Shown piece by piece: positions 35,648-44,731 of a DNA stretch of 64,000 bases; position 1 is the stretch's first letter, and the number at the start of each line of letters is the position of its first letter. The notes below the pieces were generated by a model. That model was given only the letters and a program-made list of their open reading frames with translations, was not told the origin of the DNA and did no database searches. The stretch covers positions 124,001-188,000 of the forward strand of contig NZ_PPDJ01000008.1 in the NCBI RefSeq assembly GCF_002903145.1, read 5' to 3'. Both the position numbers and the translations under genes were made by a program. This DNA is from Halobacteriovorax sp. DA5. Lineage in GTDB: Bacteria > Bdellovibrionota > Bacteriovoracia > Bacteriovoracales > Bacteriovoracaceae.

Positions 35648-36241
35648 TTACATTTTGGTTTTATTTTCTAATGCCTTAGATATAGTCATTGTATCTAAGT
35701 AGTCGAGATTCCCTCCCATAGGAATCCCGAAGCCAATTCTATCAACATTAACTTCGTCTGAAAGTACTGATTTTATGTAGCTACAAGTAGCGTCGCCTTC
35801 AACAGAAGGACCAATAGCAAGAACCACTGATTTGATTTTTAACTCATCAACACGTTTTTTAAGCTTATCAATATTCAGTTCCGCTGGACCAACTCCAAGA
35901 AGAGGATTAAGAACTCCACCTAGAACATGATACAATCCGCGATATTGGCCACTTCTTTCAATGGCCATATAATCTGTAATAGACTCAACAACACAAATCT
36001 CTGTTGATTCTTTACGATGAATATCACTACAAACTGCACAGATATCTTCATCCGCAAAAACGCCACATTGATTACATTTTTTTAATTCTGCTAATTCATT
36101 TAGTGCGATTGCAAAGTCGCTTAACTCTTCTTTAGTCCACTTGGCCAGGCTGAGAACATGTCTTAGAGCACTCTTCTCACCGATACCAGGTACTTTAGAA
36201 AATGAATCAACAAGATTATTAATTCTTTCAGGTAGTTTCAT
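35648..36241 (-). CDS. recR: Recombination protein RecR
   Basis: 197 residues, standard length. N-terminal helix-hairpin-helix (VPGIGEKSALRHVL), a four-cysteine zinc finger (CNQCGVFADEDICAVC near residues 57-72), a TOPRIM domain with VVESITDYMAIE, and the GIPMGGNLDYLD C-terminal block. Works with RecF/RecO loading RecA. Follows ybaB by 12 bases in a conserved dnaX-ybaB-recR order. Confidence 0.96.
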   Translation of the reverse strand: MKLPERINNLVDSFSKVPGIGEKSALRHVLSLAKWTKEELSDFAIALNELAELKKCNQCGVFADEDICAVCSDIHRKESTEICVVESITDYMAIERSGQYRGLYHVLGGVLNPLLGVGPAELNIDKLKKRVDELKIKSVVLAIGPSVEGDATCSYIKSVLSDEVNVDRIGFGIPMGGNLDYLDTMTISKALENKTKM

Positions 36242-36253
36242 TAAGTTATAGCC

Positions 36254-36568
36254 TTAGAAAAGTCCTGGAATGTTTAGACCGCCAGTTACCTTACTCATTG
36301 CATTCGAAACCATATCTTGAGACTCTTTAATAGCCTGGTTAACAGCAGTTAAAACAAGATCTTCAAGAGTTTCGACATCATTCGGATCTACTGCTTCAGG
36401 ATCAATTTTGATAGCTTGAATTTCTTGCTTACCAGTAATTGTAATTTTAATAGCTCCACCACCTGAAGATACTTCAAGCTCACGCTTTTCAAGTTCTTTT
36501 TGAAGTGTACTAATTTTTTGCTGCATTTGTTGAGCCTGTTTCATTAGGCCTTGCATTCCCTTTGCCAT
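36254..36568 (-). CDS. ybaB: YbaB/EbfC nucleoid-associated protein
   Basis: 104 residues. N-terminal helix rich in Met and Gln (GLMKQAQQMQQKI), then SSGGGAIKITITGKQEI and a second helix, the compact tweezer fold that binds DNA as a dimer. Lies between dnaX and recR, as in many bacteria. Confidence 0.95.
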   Translation of the reverse strand: MAKGMQGLMKQAQQMQQKISTLQKELEKRELEVSSGGGAIKITITGKQEIQAIKIDPEAVDPNDVETLEDLVLTAVNQAIKESQDMVSNAMSKVTGGLNIPGLF

Positions 36569-36582
36569 TTTATTCTCCGATT

Positions 36583-38394
36583 TTATTCATCTTCATTTAA
36601 GATAATTTTATCAATTTTAGAATTAAATATTGAACTGGCCAATTGAAGCATTTCATCACCTTCAATTTCCTTTCTTTGATTTTGCTTTTCAATATTTTCA
36701 TTTTCTATATTAATTTCAAACTTTGATTTAAAGTCTGTCTCTTCTGCTTTTTTCTTTTCAACTAATTCAATAGAAAGATCGATATCCTGAACTTGAAAAT
36801 AACTTCTAAGATGCTCTCTTACCTTTTCAAGTGTTTCCTGATTATTCATATGATCGTAAAAAACTTTTGCGCCAATAGGATAACCAATAAGAAGTGATAC
36901 CTTTTCGAGCTGAACAACAAGATCGCCAATTAAGTTACCTTGTTCCATGTTGGCACCCATTACTGGTGATGTCTTTGCCAAGTAAGCAAGAAATCCATCC
37001 CATGTTCTTGGACCTTCAATAACAACTTCCTCAACGGCCGAAACTTCATTAATTTCTTCGGCTTCAACGACTTCTTCAGTTGATTGTTCTACTGGTTCTA
37101 TAGGATCATCAAAAATAATCTTATGAGGTTTTGTAACTTCTTCAACTTTAGGCTCTTCAACTATTATTTCAGCCTCAGATTCTATAACTTCAATTTTTTC
37201 TGGTTGTGGTTGTGGCTGTGTTTGAATTTCACTAGTATTTACTTCATCAGCTTGGGCCACAACTTGGGCCTTAGGCTTTCCCGCAGTATCCTCCACTTGG
37301 GTATCTGCAATAATTTGATGTCTTAATGCTACTTTTCTCATCGCAAGCAGAGTTGCATCTGTTGGGATGATTGATTCAAGCGTCCAAGTAAAATCTTTAG
37401 CAAGAGTCTCATAAACCCAGTAAAGCTCTGCTCGTGTCGTTTTATCAAAAATTTCACCATCAACTTTTGATAAAACTCGTGATCTATCATTGAAATCTTT
37501 AGCAATAACGATTGAAAAAAGGTTTTCAAGAATTGATTTCACAATATTTTGAAGTGAGATATTCTGTGAGATCAATGCACTAAACATATTTGTTAACTCT
37601 TCTACATTACCAGAAAGAGTTGAATCAATTAGTGTTTTAATAGAGCTAAGTTTTGCTATCCCTAAGGCTTGAGCAAAAATATCTTCATTAATATCTTGGC
37701 CGTAAGAGAAACTTAAAACTTGATCAAATAGAGAAAGAGTATCTCTAAAAGATCCGTTCCCTAATTTTGCAAGTGTTTCAATTAACTCTGAATTAGCAAA
37801 AGTAATATTTTCAAGTTTTGCAATATTAACAATGTGAGACTTTAATTCCTCAACTGTTGCATTAACAAAATCAAAGCGCTGACATCTTGAAAGAACAGTT
37901 CCAAGTAACTTTTCAGGCTCTGTCGTTGCCATTAAAAATATGGCATGTTCCGGTGGTTCTTCTAATGTTTTTAAAAGTGCATTGAAAGCACTATTAGAAA
38001 GCATGTGAACTTCATCAATAATATAAACTTTATATTTTCCACTAGAAGGAAGATAAGAAATATTACTAATTAACTCTCTAACATCATCAACACTATTATT
38101 AGATGCACCATCGATTTCAATTACATTCATCGAAGCTGCAGAATCAAAATCATGACATGCATTACATTCACCACATGGATTTTGGTTTTCATCACGAGCT
38201 TCACATCTTAATGCTTTTGCAAAAATTCTTGCTATTGTTGTCTTACCAATTCCACGAGTACCAGAAAAAATATACGCATGACCAAGTCGATCTTCTCTTA
38301 AAGAATTAACTAAAGTTTTAACAATATGTTCTTGCCCAACAAAATCTTGAAATTTTGCAGGACGATATTTTCTGGCCAAGACCTGATATGACAT
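36583..38394 (-). CDS. dnaX: DNA polymerase III gamma/tau subunit
   Basis: 603 residues. Clamp-loader ATPase: Walker A GTRGIGKTT (45-53), zinc ligands C64, C74, C77 and C80, Walker B region IIDEVHMLS, and the SRC motif LSRCQRF. From about 365 an acidic, Glu/Val/Pro-rich linker leads to a C-terminal domain (about 460-600) probably contacting the polymerase. No obvious programmed frameshift site at the gamma boundary was seen; the A-rich run near the C-terminus is not a fitting slippery heptamer. The 4.5S RNA gene lies immediately upstream. Confidence 0.95.
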   Translation of the reverse strand: MSYQVLARKYRPAKFQDFVGQEHIVKTLVNSLREDRLGHAYIFSGTRGIGKTTIARIFAKALRCEARDENQNPCGECNACHDFDSAASMNVIEIDGASNNSVDDVRELISNISYLPSSGKYKVYIIDEVHMLSNSAFNALLKTLEEPPEHAIFLMATTEPEKLLGTVLSRCQRFDFVNATVEELKSHIVNIAKLENITFANSELIETLAKLGNGSFRDTLSLFDQVLSFSYGQDINEDIFAQALGIAKLSSIKTLIDSTLSGNVEELTNMFSALISQNISLQNIVKSILENLFSIVIAKDFNDRSRVLSKVDGEIFDKTTRAELYWVYETLAKDFTWTLESIIPTDATLLAMRKVALRHQIIADTQVEDTAGKPKAQVVAQADEVNTSEIQTQPQPQPEKIEVIESEAEIIVEEPKVEEVTKPHKIIFDDPIEPVEQSTEEVVEAEEINEVSAVEEVVIEGPRTWDGFLAYLAKTSPVMGANMEQGNLIGDLVVQLEKVSLLIGYPIGAKVFYDHMNNQETLEKVREHLRSYFQVQDIDLSIELVEKKKAEETDFKSKFEINIENENIEKQNQRKEIEGDEMLQLASSIFNSKIDKIILNEDE

Positions 38395-38465
38395 TGAGCA
38401 CCATCACTTTATATGATTTTAAAAATTTTACTTGTTAACTATAGGAAAAATTATAGGTATTGGAA

Positions 38466-38565
38466 AGGGGCAGCCGATACAAACACAATGCAACAAAGGT
38501 TACCGTTGCTTCGTTCCCGACCTGGCGGAGTTAGCCCCGCTGCATTTGTCTGACCGGCTACCGTC
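38466..38565 (-). ncRNA. ffs: 4.5S RNA (small bacterial SRP RNA)
   Basis: The minus strand contains the invariant SRP core (CCAGGTCGGGAACGAAGCA-type, about 38506-38526) in the apical loop region. Terminal arms pair: GGTAGCCG at the 5' side (38555-38562) with CGGCTGCC at the 3' side (38469-38476). About 95-100 nt, the short form without Alu domain. Binds Ffh for membrane-protein targeting. A strong promoter lies upstream (38570-38599). Exact ends are approximate. Confidence 0.93.
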
Positions 38566-38569
38566 CTTG

Positions 38570-38599
38570 AATATAATATTTATCTTAGCACGATGTCAA
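38570..38599 (-). promoter_or_regulatory. Sigma-70-type promoter of the 4.5S RNA gene
   Basis: On the minus strand TTGACA (38594-38599), 18 bases, then TATATT (38570-38575; TTATAT with 17 bases is equivalent). Transcription would begin about 7 bases later, at the 5' end of the SRP RNA helix. The match to the consensus is nearly perfect. Confidence 0.85.
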
Positions 38600-38605
38600 T
38601 GAAAG

Positions 38606-39874
38606 CTAGTATTTAATGATAATCGTCTCACCTTTCAGACTCACTGAGTCGGAATTAATGAACTTCATAACAAATTTTAAAACGAATTTTGTTGCTGTCA
38701 TACCAGCAACACGGGCCCTATCAACTTTAATACGTACTTCTCGTTGATCAGGATGGACATCCAATTTACCAGCGGCCTTAAAATTAAATGTGAAAACAGA
38801 TTTCAACTTGGCCTTCATACTAAAATGACCATTTGCAACAGTGATTTTCAAATCACGGATACGATTCTTATCTGACTCGGCCTTATCTTCACTAATCTTT
38901 TGAATACTGAAATCAGATCTTCTCAGACAGCCTTCATAAATAGAGACTGCATCAACTTCTTTATCTGTTGGCTCAATCTTCACACATCGAGCTTCTATTT
39001 TTGTGAAAGTGAACTCACCTTTCTTCGTTCTTGCCTCTAGCTGGTTAGCAATTAGACCAAGGTGTTCTCTCTCAAAATATACTTGGCCATCAAAAACATT
39101 AAACGGCATTCCTTCTCTTAATAACTTAATCTCTTTCCCGGCAATTCGTGACTCTTCTAGGCAGCCAGCAAAAATTAAATCAATATTAAAAGCATTAATA
39201 TTAGGATCTTTATAACAGTTAATATTTATATTCTTAAAGTTGATCGAGCTATTTAATAAATTACCCGTAGCGCTTTGAGCGTCAATGACTATGCTATCTT
39301 CAGTAAAGGCAACTTCTTTTCCTCTAATGTTTACATTCGATTGACTCGTACTATTTTGCTTAATTTCGACAATTGCAAATTCCTTACCTTCAAGAGGTTT
39401 GATATGCATATCTTTCAAGCAAATCTCATCAAGCTTAAATGTAAACTCATCACTCTGACATTTAATATCAACATCTTTGATATCAAAAAGGAATTGATCA
39501 GCACCAATGCTTAACTGAGGTCCATTAGCAAAGAATCCAGACTGTGCAAATTCAATTTTCGCTTCCTTTGCATAGATCATGTTAAGAAAATCAATTTCTG
39601 TAAACTGAGGTAGATGTGTTGTTAGGTTCAAATTATCTTTTTTGAAATTGATTCTGTTATTAAATAAGAAAGTATCAACTAAAAATAATTCCCCATTTTC
39701 AGCTAAATCAAATTCCACTGCATCATACTTAATATAAACATCTCTAGCATGGGCCTTTCCACCAAGAAAATCACTTCCAATTGCTCTATTAAGATTGATT
39801 GAATCAACCTCAAAATACATTGAATTTGCCATGCACGAAAGTGCGAATGTTGCAGGTAAGAAAAATTTAAACAT
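38606..39874 (-). CDS. Secreted beta-rich protein with three cysteine-pair repeats
   Basis: 422 residues with a signal peptide (MFKFFLPATFALSCMANS). The mature chain is strand-rich and contains three diverged repeats of about 80 residues, each with a Cys pair: C139/C152, C220/C238 and C297/C316, the second Cys being followed by Leu. The pairs would suit disulfides in the periplasm. Regular beta-strand spacing recalls periplasmic lipid-transport proteins, but I cannot place the family. It separates tadA from ffs, which are adjacent in other bacteria. Confidence 0.72.
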   Translation of the reverse strand: MFKFFLPATFALSCMANSMYFEVDSINLNRAIGSDFLGGKAHARDVYIKYDAVEFDLAENGELFLVDTFLFNNRINFKKDNLNLTTHLPQFTEIDFLNMIYAKEAKIEFAQSGFFANGPQLSIGADQFLFDIKDVDIKCQSDEFTFKLDEICLKDMHIKPLEGKEFAIVEIKQNSTSQSNVNIRGKEVAFTEDSIVIDAQSATGNLLNSSINFKNININCYKDPNINAFNIDLIFAGCLEESRIAGKEIKLLREGMPFNVFDGQVYFEREHLGLIANQLEARTKKGEFTFTKIEARCVKIEPTDKEVDAVSIYEGCLRRSDFSIQKISEDKAESDKNRIRDLKITVANGHFSMKAKLKSVFTFNFKAAGKLDVHPDQREVRIKVDRARVAGMTATKFVLKFVMKFINSDSVSLKGETIIIKY

Positions 39875-39920
39875 ATGTTATATGTTCGATAAATAACGTC
39901 AGAATGTAAATACTAGAGAT

Positions 39921-40403
39921 TTAACTTTGACGCTTTCGATAAGTTTTTCGACGTAATTTAAAGAAATCCGATAATACTTTCGAGCATTTAAAGTGCTCGA
40001 CACCACCGATGATAGAAAATTTATGATTAAATCTTTTATCTTTTTGAAAGCTATAGCCAAGTGATACTGAACCAGCTTTTTGATCATAAGCACCGAAGAC
40101 AACATTTTTGAAACGTGCCTGTAAAATCGCATAGAGACACATCGGACAAGGTTCAAGAGTTATATAGATTGTACAATTAAGTAATCTCCAATCCCCCATT
40201 TTTTCACTTGCTTCTTTAATAGCAATTATTTCAGCATGCGCTGTTGTATCTTTTTGCTGCTCTTTTAGATTATGGGCCCTGGCAATGACATTATCATTTT
40301 CATCAACAATAATTGCTCCAACAGGCACTTCTCCGGCCTTGAAAGCTATTTCCGCTTCTTCAAGTGCCAAATTCATATTCCATATGTGAGATTTAATATT
40401 CAT
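39921..40403 (-). CDS. tadA: tRNA-specific adenosine deaminase
   Basis: 160 residues. Converts A34 to inosine in tRNA-Arg(ACG). Zinc/catalytic motifs are HAE (56-58) and PCPMC (C86, C89) as in TadA, with the MCLYAILQARF segment after it. The likely substrate tRNA-Arg(ACG) is encoded in this window at 45517-45593. Start overlaps the previous gene's stop by 4 bases. Confidence 0.95.
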   Translation of the reverse strand: MNIKSHIWNMNLALEEAEIAFKAGEVPVGAIIVDENDNVIARAHNLKEQQKDTTAHAEIIAIKEASEKMGDWRLLNCTIYITLEPCPMCLYAILQARFKNVVFGAYDQKAGSVSLGYSFQKDKRFNHKFSIIGGVEHFKCSKVLSDFFKLRRKTYRKRQS

Positions 40404-41128
40404 GATTTAAATTTTTTGTCTTTCTTAGCTTTTCGCTCAAAGTTCCAGTACTTCTCTAATTCGCCGTATCGACGACGAGAATCTTCATCGGTATTGTGAA
40501 ACCTTACCCCGTAAGTATATGGCCTACCAATTGAATGTTGTCTCTTAGATACCACCTCAGCACTTAAGCGTCCATCAATGCTTGTTGTGAATGGCTCGAT
40601 TTCAAGCTTTTGACCAATTTTCAAATCATCAAATAAAGTTAATCCACCTGCTTTACGTCGTAAGTCTACTAACCTTCCTTCAATCCCATCTATGTCATCG
40701 CAATATACTTTAGTCTTTAAGTCATTACGGTATCTAAAATCGTATTCCCACCAACCAATGACAGGATAGAAAACAGGTGTATATAAAGAAAAGCAGAGCA
40801 CACCTAATAGCATCAATGACATTGTATAAAGAAAGAATAGTGAAAAATCATTGTAGTAGTATAGGGATCTTAAAATATAAAAAATAATAAATAGTCCTAC
40901 GACGACACTTAATGTCCAAAAAGAATAGTGAACATTTTTTTGCATGCGATAATAGAGTCTATATAAAATTACAGAAAAAATTATTCCAAATAAGGCAATA
41001 AAGTTAAATTGGAATTTGAAGAATTCATATCCCTTCGCTAAGAAGAATAAAAACATGTGTAGCGAAAATAACGCCTGAACTTTATTAAAATCACTTTTGA
41101 TCGATAGCTTACTTATACTTATTAACAT
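40400..41128 (-). CDS. Membrane protein with PilZ-like C-terminal domain
   Basis: 242 residues. Four to five N-terminal membrane helices (about 20-130), then a soluble part from about 145. The latter has the layout of a PilZ domain (RYRNDLKTKVY..., VDLRRKAGG, IGQKLEIE, GVRFHN) but the canonical RxxxR and D/NxSxxG motifs are only loosely kept, so c-di-GMP binding is doubtful. Overlaps tadA by 4 bases. Topology recalls cellulose-synthase-like PilZ tails, without a synthase. Confidence 0.6.
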   Translation of the reverse strand: MLISISKLSIKSDFNKVQALFSLHMFLFFLAKGYEFFKFQFNFIALFGIIFSVILYRLYYRMQKNVHYSFWTLSVVVGLFIIFYILRSLYYYNDFSLFFLYTMSLMLLGVLCFSLYTPVFYPVIGWWEYDFRYRNDLKTKVYCDDIDGIEGRLVDLRRKAGGLTLFDDLKIGQKLEIEPFTTSIDGRLSAEVVSKRQHSIGRPYTYGVRFHNTDEDSRRRYGELEKYWNFERKAKKDKKFKS

Positions 41129-41151
41129 TGTTCTATTTTAACAAAATAGGA

Positions 41152-42615
41152 TTATTTGATAATTAGTGGAACTATTTGCTTAGCTCCTTTTTCACGAGTA
41201 AATTTATAGCCTTTGCCATCAATCTGAAGTTCATATTCACCAGGGGCCAAATTCAAAGGATACATGTAAATATGATCATAAATACCATACCAAGATCGTA
41301 GGTCTGCCAATTCAGATTCTTGTATTGCTCGATTTCCGGCTGCATATGCTGCACTAGCTGATAAGTAAGCAATCAAGCTACCGTTGTTATAGAGACTACG
41401 ATATGTTTGATAAGCAGAAGTAAGAAGCGCAATATGTTTGGCGGCAAGCCTTGCACCAACCTTGGCCTCTAATAATGCGACATCATTCTTAAGAGAACTA
41501 CTTAAGACTTCCGACGTATTTGCCATGAGGATCAATTCACCACTATCTAGTTCTTCACCCTTTGAGTTTTTAATATTAATCTTTTTAGGTGTAGATATAT
41601 CTTTTGAATCTATTTTAGGAAGTTCAAAGTAAATTTTTGGTTCTGCTCCTCTTGTAAGAGCAAGCATTTTTAAAGAGAAAGAGACAAAATCGTCCATACC
41701 TTCATTATTAGAAATATAAACTCCTACAGGTAAACCAAGAGGAAAATCATATACCTTGGCAGTCTTTTTAATTACATGTCCATTCATAATGATAAGATAA
41801 GTGTTAAACGATTTCTTACTATTAAAAAAATCTTGTGTACGCTTATAAGTTTGCGTCTCAGTTATATATTTCGATAATTCATCTTGAGAAACTAAGTGAA
41901 GTTTCTTGTAGTCTTCCTGATATTTCTTATGTGAAGAATTAAAACTTGGATAAAGACCCATCTGTTGTACTAAATCTTTTTTTCCAATCATTTTGAAATT
42001 GTTAACAATTGATCGATCCTTTGCTCTACCATAAGTATCATGAACAACAATACCCATGAGATCGATAAAGGTTGATCCTTTATAGACTGCACGACCTCTA
42101 TTTTGGGCCTTGAAATTTTCAATATAGGCACTCCAATCTCTTAACGTTGAAACCATCGCCTGTTGATGAAATCTTCTTTTATTATCAGAATCAACTTCTT
42201 TGCTTTTCATATAGTGAGCAAGGATTTCATAAAATCTAATATTGGCTTGCTCAAATTGATTTGGGTAATAAATATCAGTAGCTTCACCAATGAATAGAGA
42301 TTCTACTTTATTAGAGATACTAATTTTATAGAGATCATTTGCAATTTCTTTAGCATTGTTCAGATGAATAAGAGCATTGTCATAATCTTTTAAATTAAAG
42401 AAAGCAATTCCAAGCTCGGCCTGTTTTAAAAAACGATCCTCATCTCTTTTATAGACTTCACCTTTATTGATTTTTTCAACAACTGACTTGTAGTCATTCT
42501 TAGAATATAAAGAAGAGATTAGATCTCCTTCATCCCTTACTTTTCTGGCTGCACATGAGACAAATAAAATAAGGAATGAAAGAATAAGAATTCTATTAAA
42601 ATAGGCTTGCTTCAA
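41152..42615 (-). CDS. Large lipoprotein, TPR-containing, LpoB neighbour
   Basis: 487 residues. Lipoprotein signal with lipobox LFVSC (Cys about 21). The early part has TPR-like helices (GIAFFNLKDYDNALIHLNNA) and the rest is mixed with beta-rich C-terminus (LNLAPGEYELQIDGKGYKF). The layout and neighbourhood resemble the COG3014-type lipoproteins often found beside lpoB. Presumably periplasm-facing on the outer membrane. 4 bases after the LpoB-like gene in the transcript. Confidence 0.7.
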   Translation of the reverse strand: MKQAYFNRILILSFLILFVSCAARKVRDEGDLISSLYSKNDYKSVVEKINKGEVYKRDEDRFLKQAELGIAFFNLKDYDNALIHLNNAKEIANDLYKISISNKVESLFIGEATDIYYPNQFEQANIRFYEILAHYMKSKEVDSDNKRRFHQQAMVSTLRDWSAYIENFKAQNRGRAVYKGSTFIDLMGIVVHDTYGRAKDRSIVNNFKMIGKKDLVQQMGLYPSFNSSHKKYQEDYKKLHLVSQDELSKYITETQTYKRTQDFFNSKKSFNTYLIIMNGHVIKKTAKVYDFPLGLPVGVYISNNEGMDDFVSFSLKMLALTRGAEPKIYFELPKIDSKDISTPKKINIKNSKGEELDSGELILMANTSEVLSSSLKNDVALLEAKVGARLAAKHIALLTSAYQTYRSLYNNGSLIAYLSASAAYAAGNRAIQESELADLRSWYGIYDHIYMYPLNLAPGEYELQIDGKGYKFTREKGAKQIVPLIIK

Positions 42616-42619
42616 CTAA

Positions 42620-43225
42620 TTACCAACCTACTTTAGATTTCTCAGAGTATTTATTTACACGAGTTCTTGTTCTCATAACTTCAACACCTCTTGAGATATC
42701 AGTCATTCGAATATTCATCGTATACTCTTTTAGAGTTTTTCCGCTTCTAGAGCGTGGTTGCATTCTTACATTACCAAAAATCATAATATCAGCACCAGCT
42801 GCATTACCAATTTTTTTAGCTTCTGCAGGACTTACCATACCGTCATTTTGATATTGAATTTCTTTTAAAAGAGCTTCACGCGCAGACGCATCAATTAAAA
42901 TATACTCACCTGACTCACTTAACTGAGTTAAGAATTCATCTGAAATATCATCTGAAGGAAAGTATGGCTCAGCAGTTTGATTACTAAATTCAGCAACAAA
43001 CACCTTTGGACGACGACCTAGCTTTAATAAATAATTTTTAAAACCTTTATGTTGTTTCATTTTTTGAATTACTGTTTCAACTGAGTTTTCAGTGTCTCGA
43101 GTAACCCATGCATCTGTAATTTCTAATGACTTCTCATCTGAAGTATCACCTGAAACACGTTCTGCTTGAAATCCCCCACAAGAAGCTAGTGCGAAAAGCA
43201 TTGTTAGCGTTAAAATCTTTTTCAT
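42620..43225 (-). CDS. lpoB: LpoB-like penicillin-binding-protein activator lipoprotein
   Basis: 201 residues. Lipobox LASC (Cys about 16). The core matches the LpoB/COG3417 fold: RPKVFVAEFSNQTAEPY, DISDEFLTQLSESGEYILID, EIQYQNDGMVSPAEAKKIGNAAGADIMIFGNV and EYTMNIRMTDISRGVEV. In enterobacteria LpoB reaches from the outer membrane to stimulate PBP1b; no PBP1 gene lies in the window, so the partner is inferred. Confidence 0.8.
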   Translation of the reverse strand: MKKILTLTMLFALASCGGFQAERVSGDTSDEKSLEITDAWVTRDTENSVETVIQKMKQHKGFKNYLLKLGRRPKVFVAEFSNQTAEPYFPSDDISDEFLTQLSESGEYILIDASAREALLKEIQYQNDGMVSPAEAKKIGNAAGADIMIFGNVRMQPRSRSGKTLKEYTMNIRMTDISRGVEVMRTRTRVNKYSEKSKVGW

Positions 43226-43235
43226 ATATCCTCCA

Positions 43236-44081
43236 TTAAATTTTTAAATCTACAAAAATATCAGGTATATCATCTGCAAGTTCATCAACAACCTGTTTGA
43301 TAATTGCATTTTCAGAACGGCCTGTCTGTGTATACCTTTTTGTAATATTCAATTTTCCTTTTCTGAAATTAATTTCTAATGTTTTCTTTACGAAACCATC
43401 AACGTTTAAAAACTCGTCGATAAGAGCTATCGCAATATTTAAACGTGTCTCACTTTTTCCAGAAAATACATTATTCTTATTCAATTCACTTATTAACAAT
43501 TTATCAACTATTTCAAACTTAGGTTGTGAATAAATATGTAATGTAATGTCTTTCTTAGATCGAGAGTCATATTTTTTAATATTAGATTTATATTTATCCA
43601 CTAAAGTCATCATATATAATTCTAATTTTTTAATGACGCTATTATTGGCCCTAATCTTAGAAAAAACTAAATTATTACCACTATTATATAGCTCTTCATT
43701 TTCTTTCTTAAGATCTGAAATATCACTTCTCAATTTAGAGATAAACTTCTTCGTGTTCAACCCCATCAGGACACAATAATATGAATCCTCATCGACAAAG
43801 GATTCTATCATTTCAACGCCAAAAAGATTCTCTGAAACTTCTTCACTTACAAAATCAGAATATTCACCTTCATCTAATTTGCCATTAGAACTTTCTATTG
43901 AGGTAAACTTAGCTTTTACTTTAACTTGAAAATTTTTTGCTATTTCAACTCGTGCATCTTCCGTAGCTTCTTTTTCACTAAGGCCACAAGTCTTCGCACA
44001 TAGGAAATCCTTTGGACAAGACTTAATTTGTCCAAATGAATATAGACTAACAAGTGATAGTAATAAAATTTTATTCTTCAA
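43236..44081 (-). CDS. Secreted LPP20-like protein
   Basis: 281 residues with a signal peptide (MKNKILLLSLVSLYSFGQIKS). The mature N-terminus (GLSEKEATEDARVEIAKNFQVKVKA) has the regularly repeated Ala and strand pattern of LPP20-type proteins. The C-terminal part is beta-rich and unassigned. Overlaps the lipoprotein upstream by 11 bases and lies 10 bases before lpoB, so it belongs to the same operon. Role unknown. Confidence 0.65.
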   Translation of the reverse strand: MKNKILLLSLVSLYSFGQIKSCPKDFLCAKTCGLSEKEATEDARVEIAKNFQVKVKAKFTSIESSNGKLDEGEYSDFVSEEVSENLFGVEMIESFVDEDSYYCVLMGLNTKKFISKLRSDISDLKKENEELYNSGNNLVFSKIRANNSVIKKLELYMMTLVDKYKSNIKKYDSRSKKDITLHIYSQPKFEIVDKLLISELNKNNVFSGKSETRLNIAIALIDEFLNVDGFVKKTLEINFRKGKLNITKRYTQTGRSENAIIKQVVDELADDIPDIFVDLKI

Positions 44082-44649
44082 ATTTCTGTCTCAGCTCTTC
44101 TTTGTGTGAATCTTTTGCAACAGCAATAGCTTTTTCTTGAGCATAACGAATCGCTCTTTGTAGCGTTTCTTCCTTAATGCCAACTAAAGAATAACAAGCA
44201 TAGTATGGATCACCAATTAACTTATCATCTTTCATTTTCTGTCTCTTTTCCCAATACTGTTCCTTAACTCTAACACCAGATACTTTAGTTCTAATTGATT
44301 GAGTAAGAGTTTCAGAGAATGTTTTCACCTCTTGTGAGTCTTCATCAAGATTTGTTACTTCAGTATAATCGTTTGCAATTTCTTGAGAAATTTCAGAAGC
44401 AATTACTGCTGTCGATCTTGCTGTTGCTGACTTTACACAAAGTCTTCTATTTCTATTTTCTGATTGAGATAAGAAGTAATGATAGTCTTTATCACCTTTG
44501 TAATTGTCAGTACTTTCTAACCAATCAGGTTCAATTTTGTTTGAAGCATTTAAGATTTTATAATCAATTTCAAACTCTCTTGCCTTCTTACCAGAGGAAC
44601 AAGAAAATAAAGTAAATGATATTAAAAAGAATGATAAAATTTTTGTCAT
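44071..44649 (-). CDS. LPP20-like lipoprotein
   Basis: About 192 residues from the ATG at 44649 (MTKILSFF), which has GGGAGA 5 bases upstream; the longer frame has no such site. Lipobox LFSC (Cys about 17). The segment SATARSTAVIASEISQEIAND is the LPP20-type helix and strand. First gene of the cluster of four envelope proteins reading to 41152. Possible promoter TTGACT lies about 50 bases upstream but without a good -10. Confidence 0.68.
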   Translation of the reverse strand: MTKILSFFLISFTLFSCSSGKKAREFEIDYKILNASNKIEPDWLESTDNYKGDKDYHYFLSQSENRNRRLCVKSATARSTAVIASEISQEIANDYTEVTNLDEDSQEVKTFSETLTQSIRTKVSGVRVKEQYWEKRQKMKDDKLIGDPYYACYSLVGIKEETLQRAIRYAQEKAIAVAKDSHKEELRQKFEE

Positions 44650-44731
44650 GGTATCTCCCGAAAAAATAGCCTTATTAGACTTTTCTAAGTCAATTAATTT
44701 TACTTTACGTTGAGATATAATCAATGAAAAA

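Noticed and set aside
36740..36760. A-rich run in dnaX as programmed frameshift site
   Set aside because: The reading frame across the run does not give an A-AAA-AAG heptamer, and it lies near the C-terminus, not at the gamma/tau boundary.
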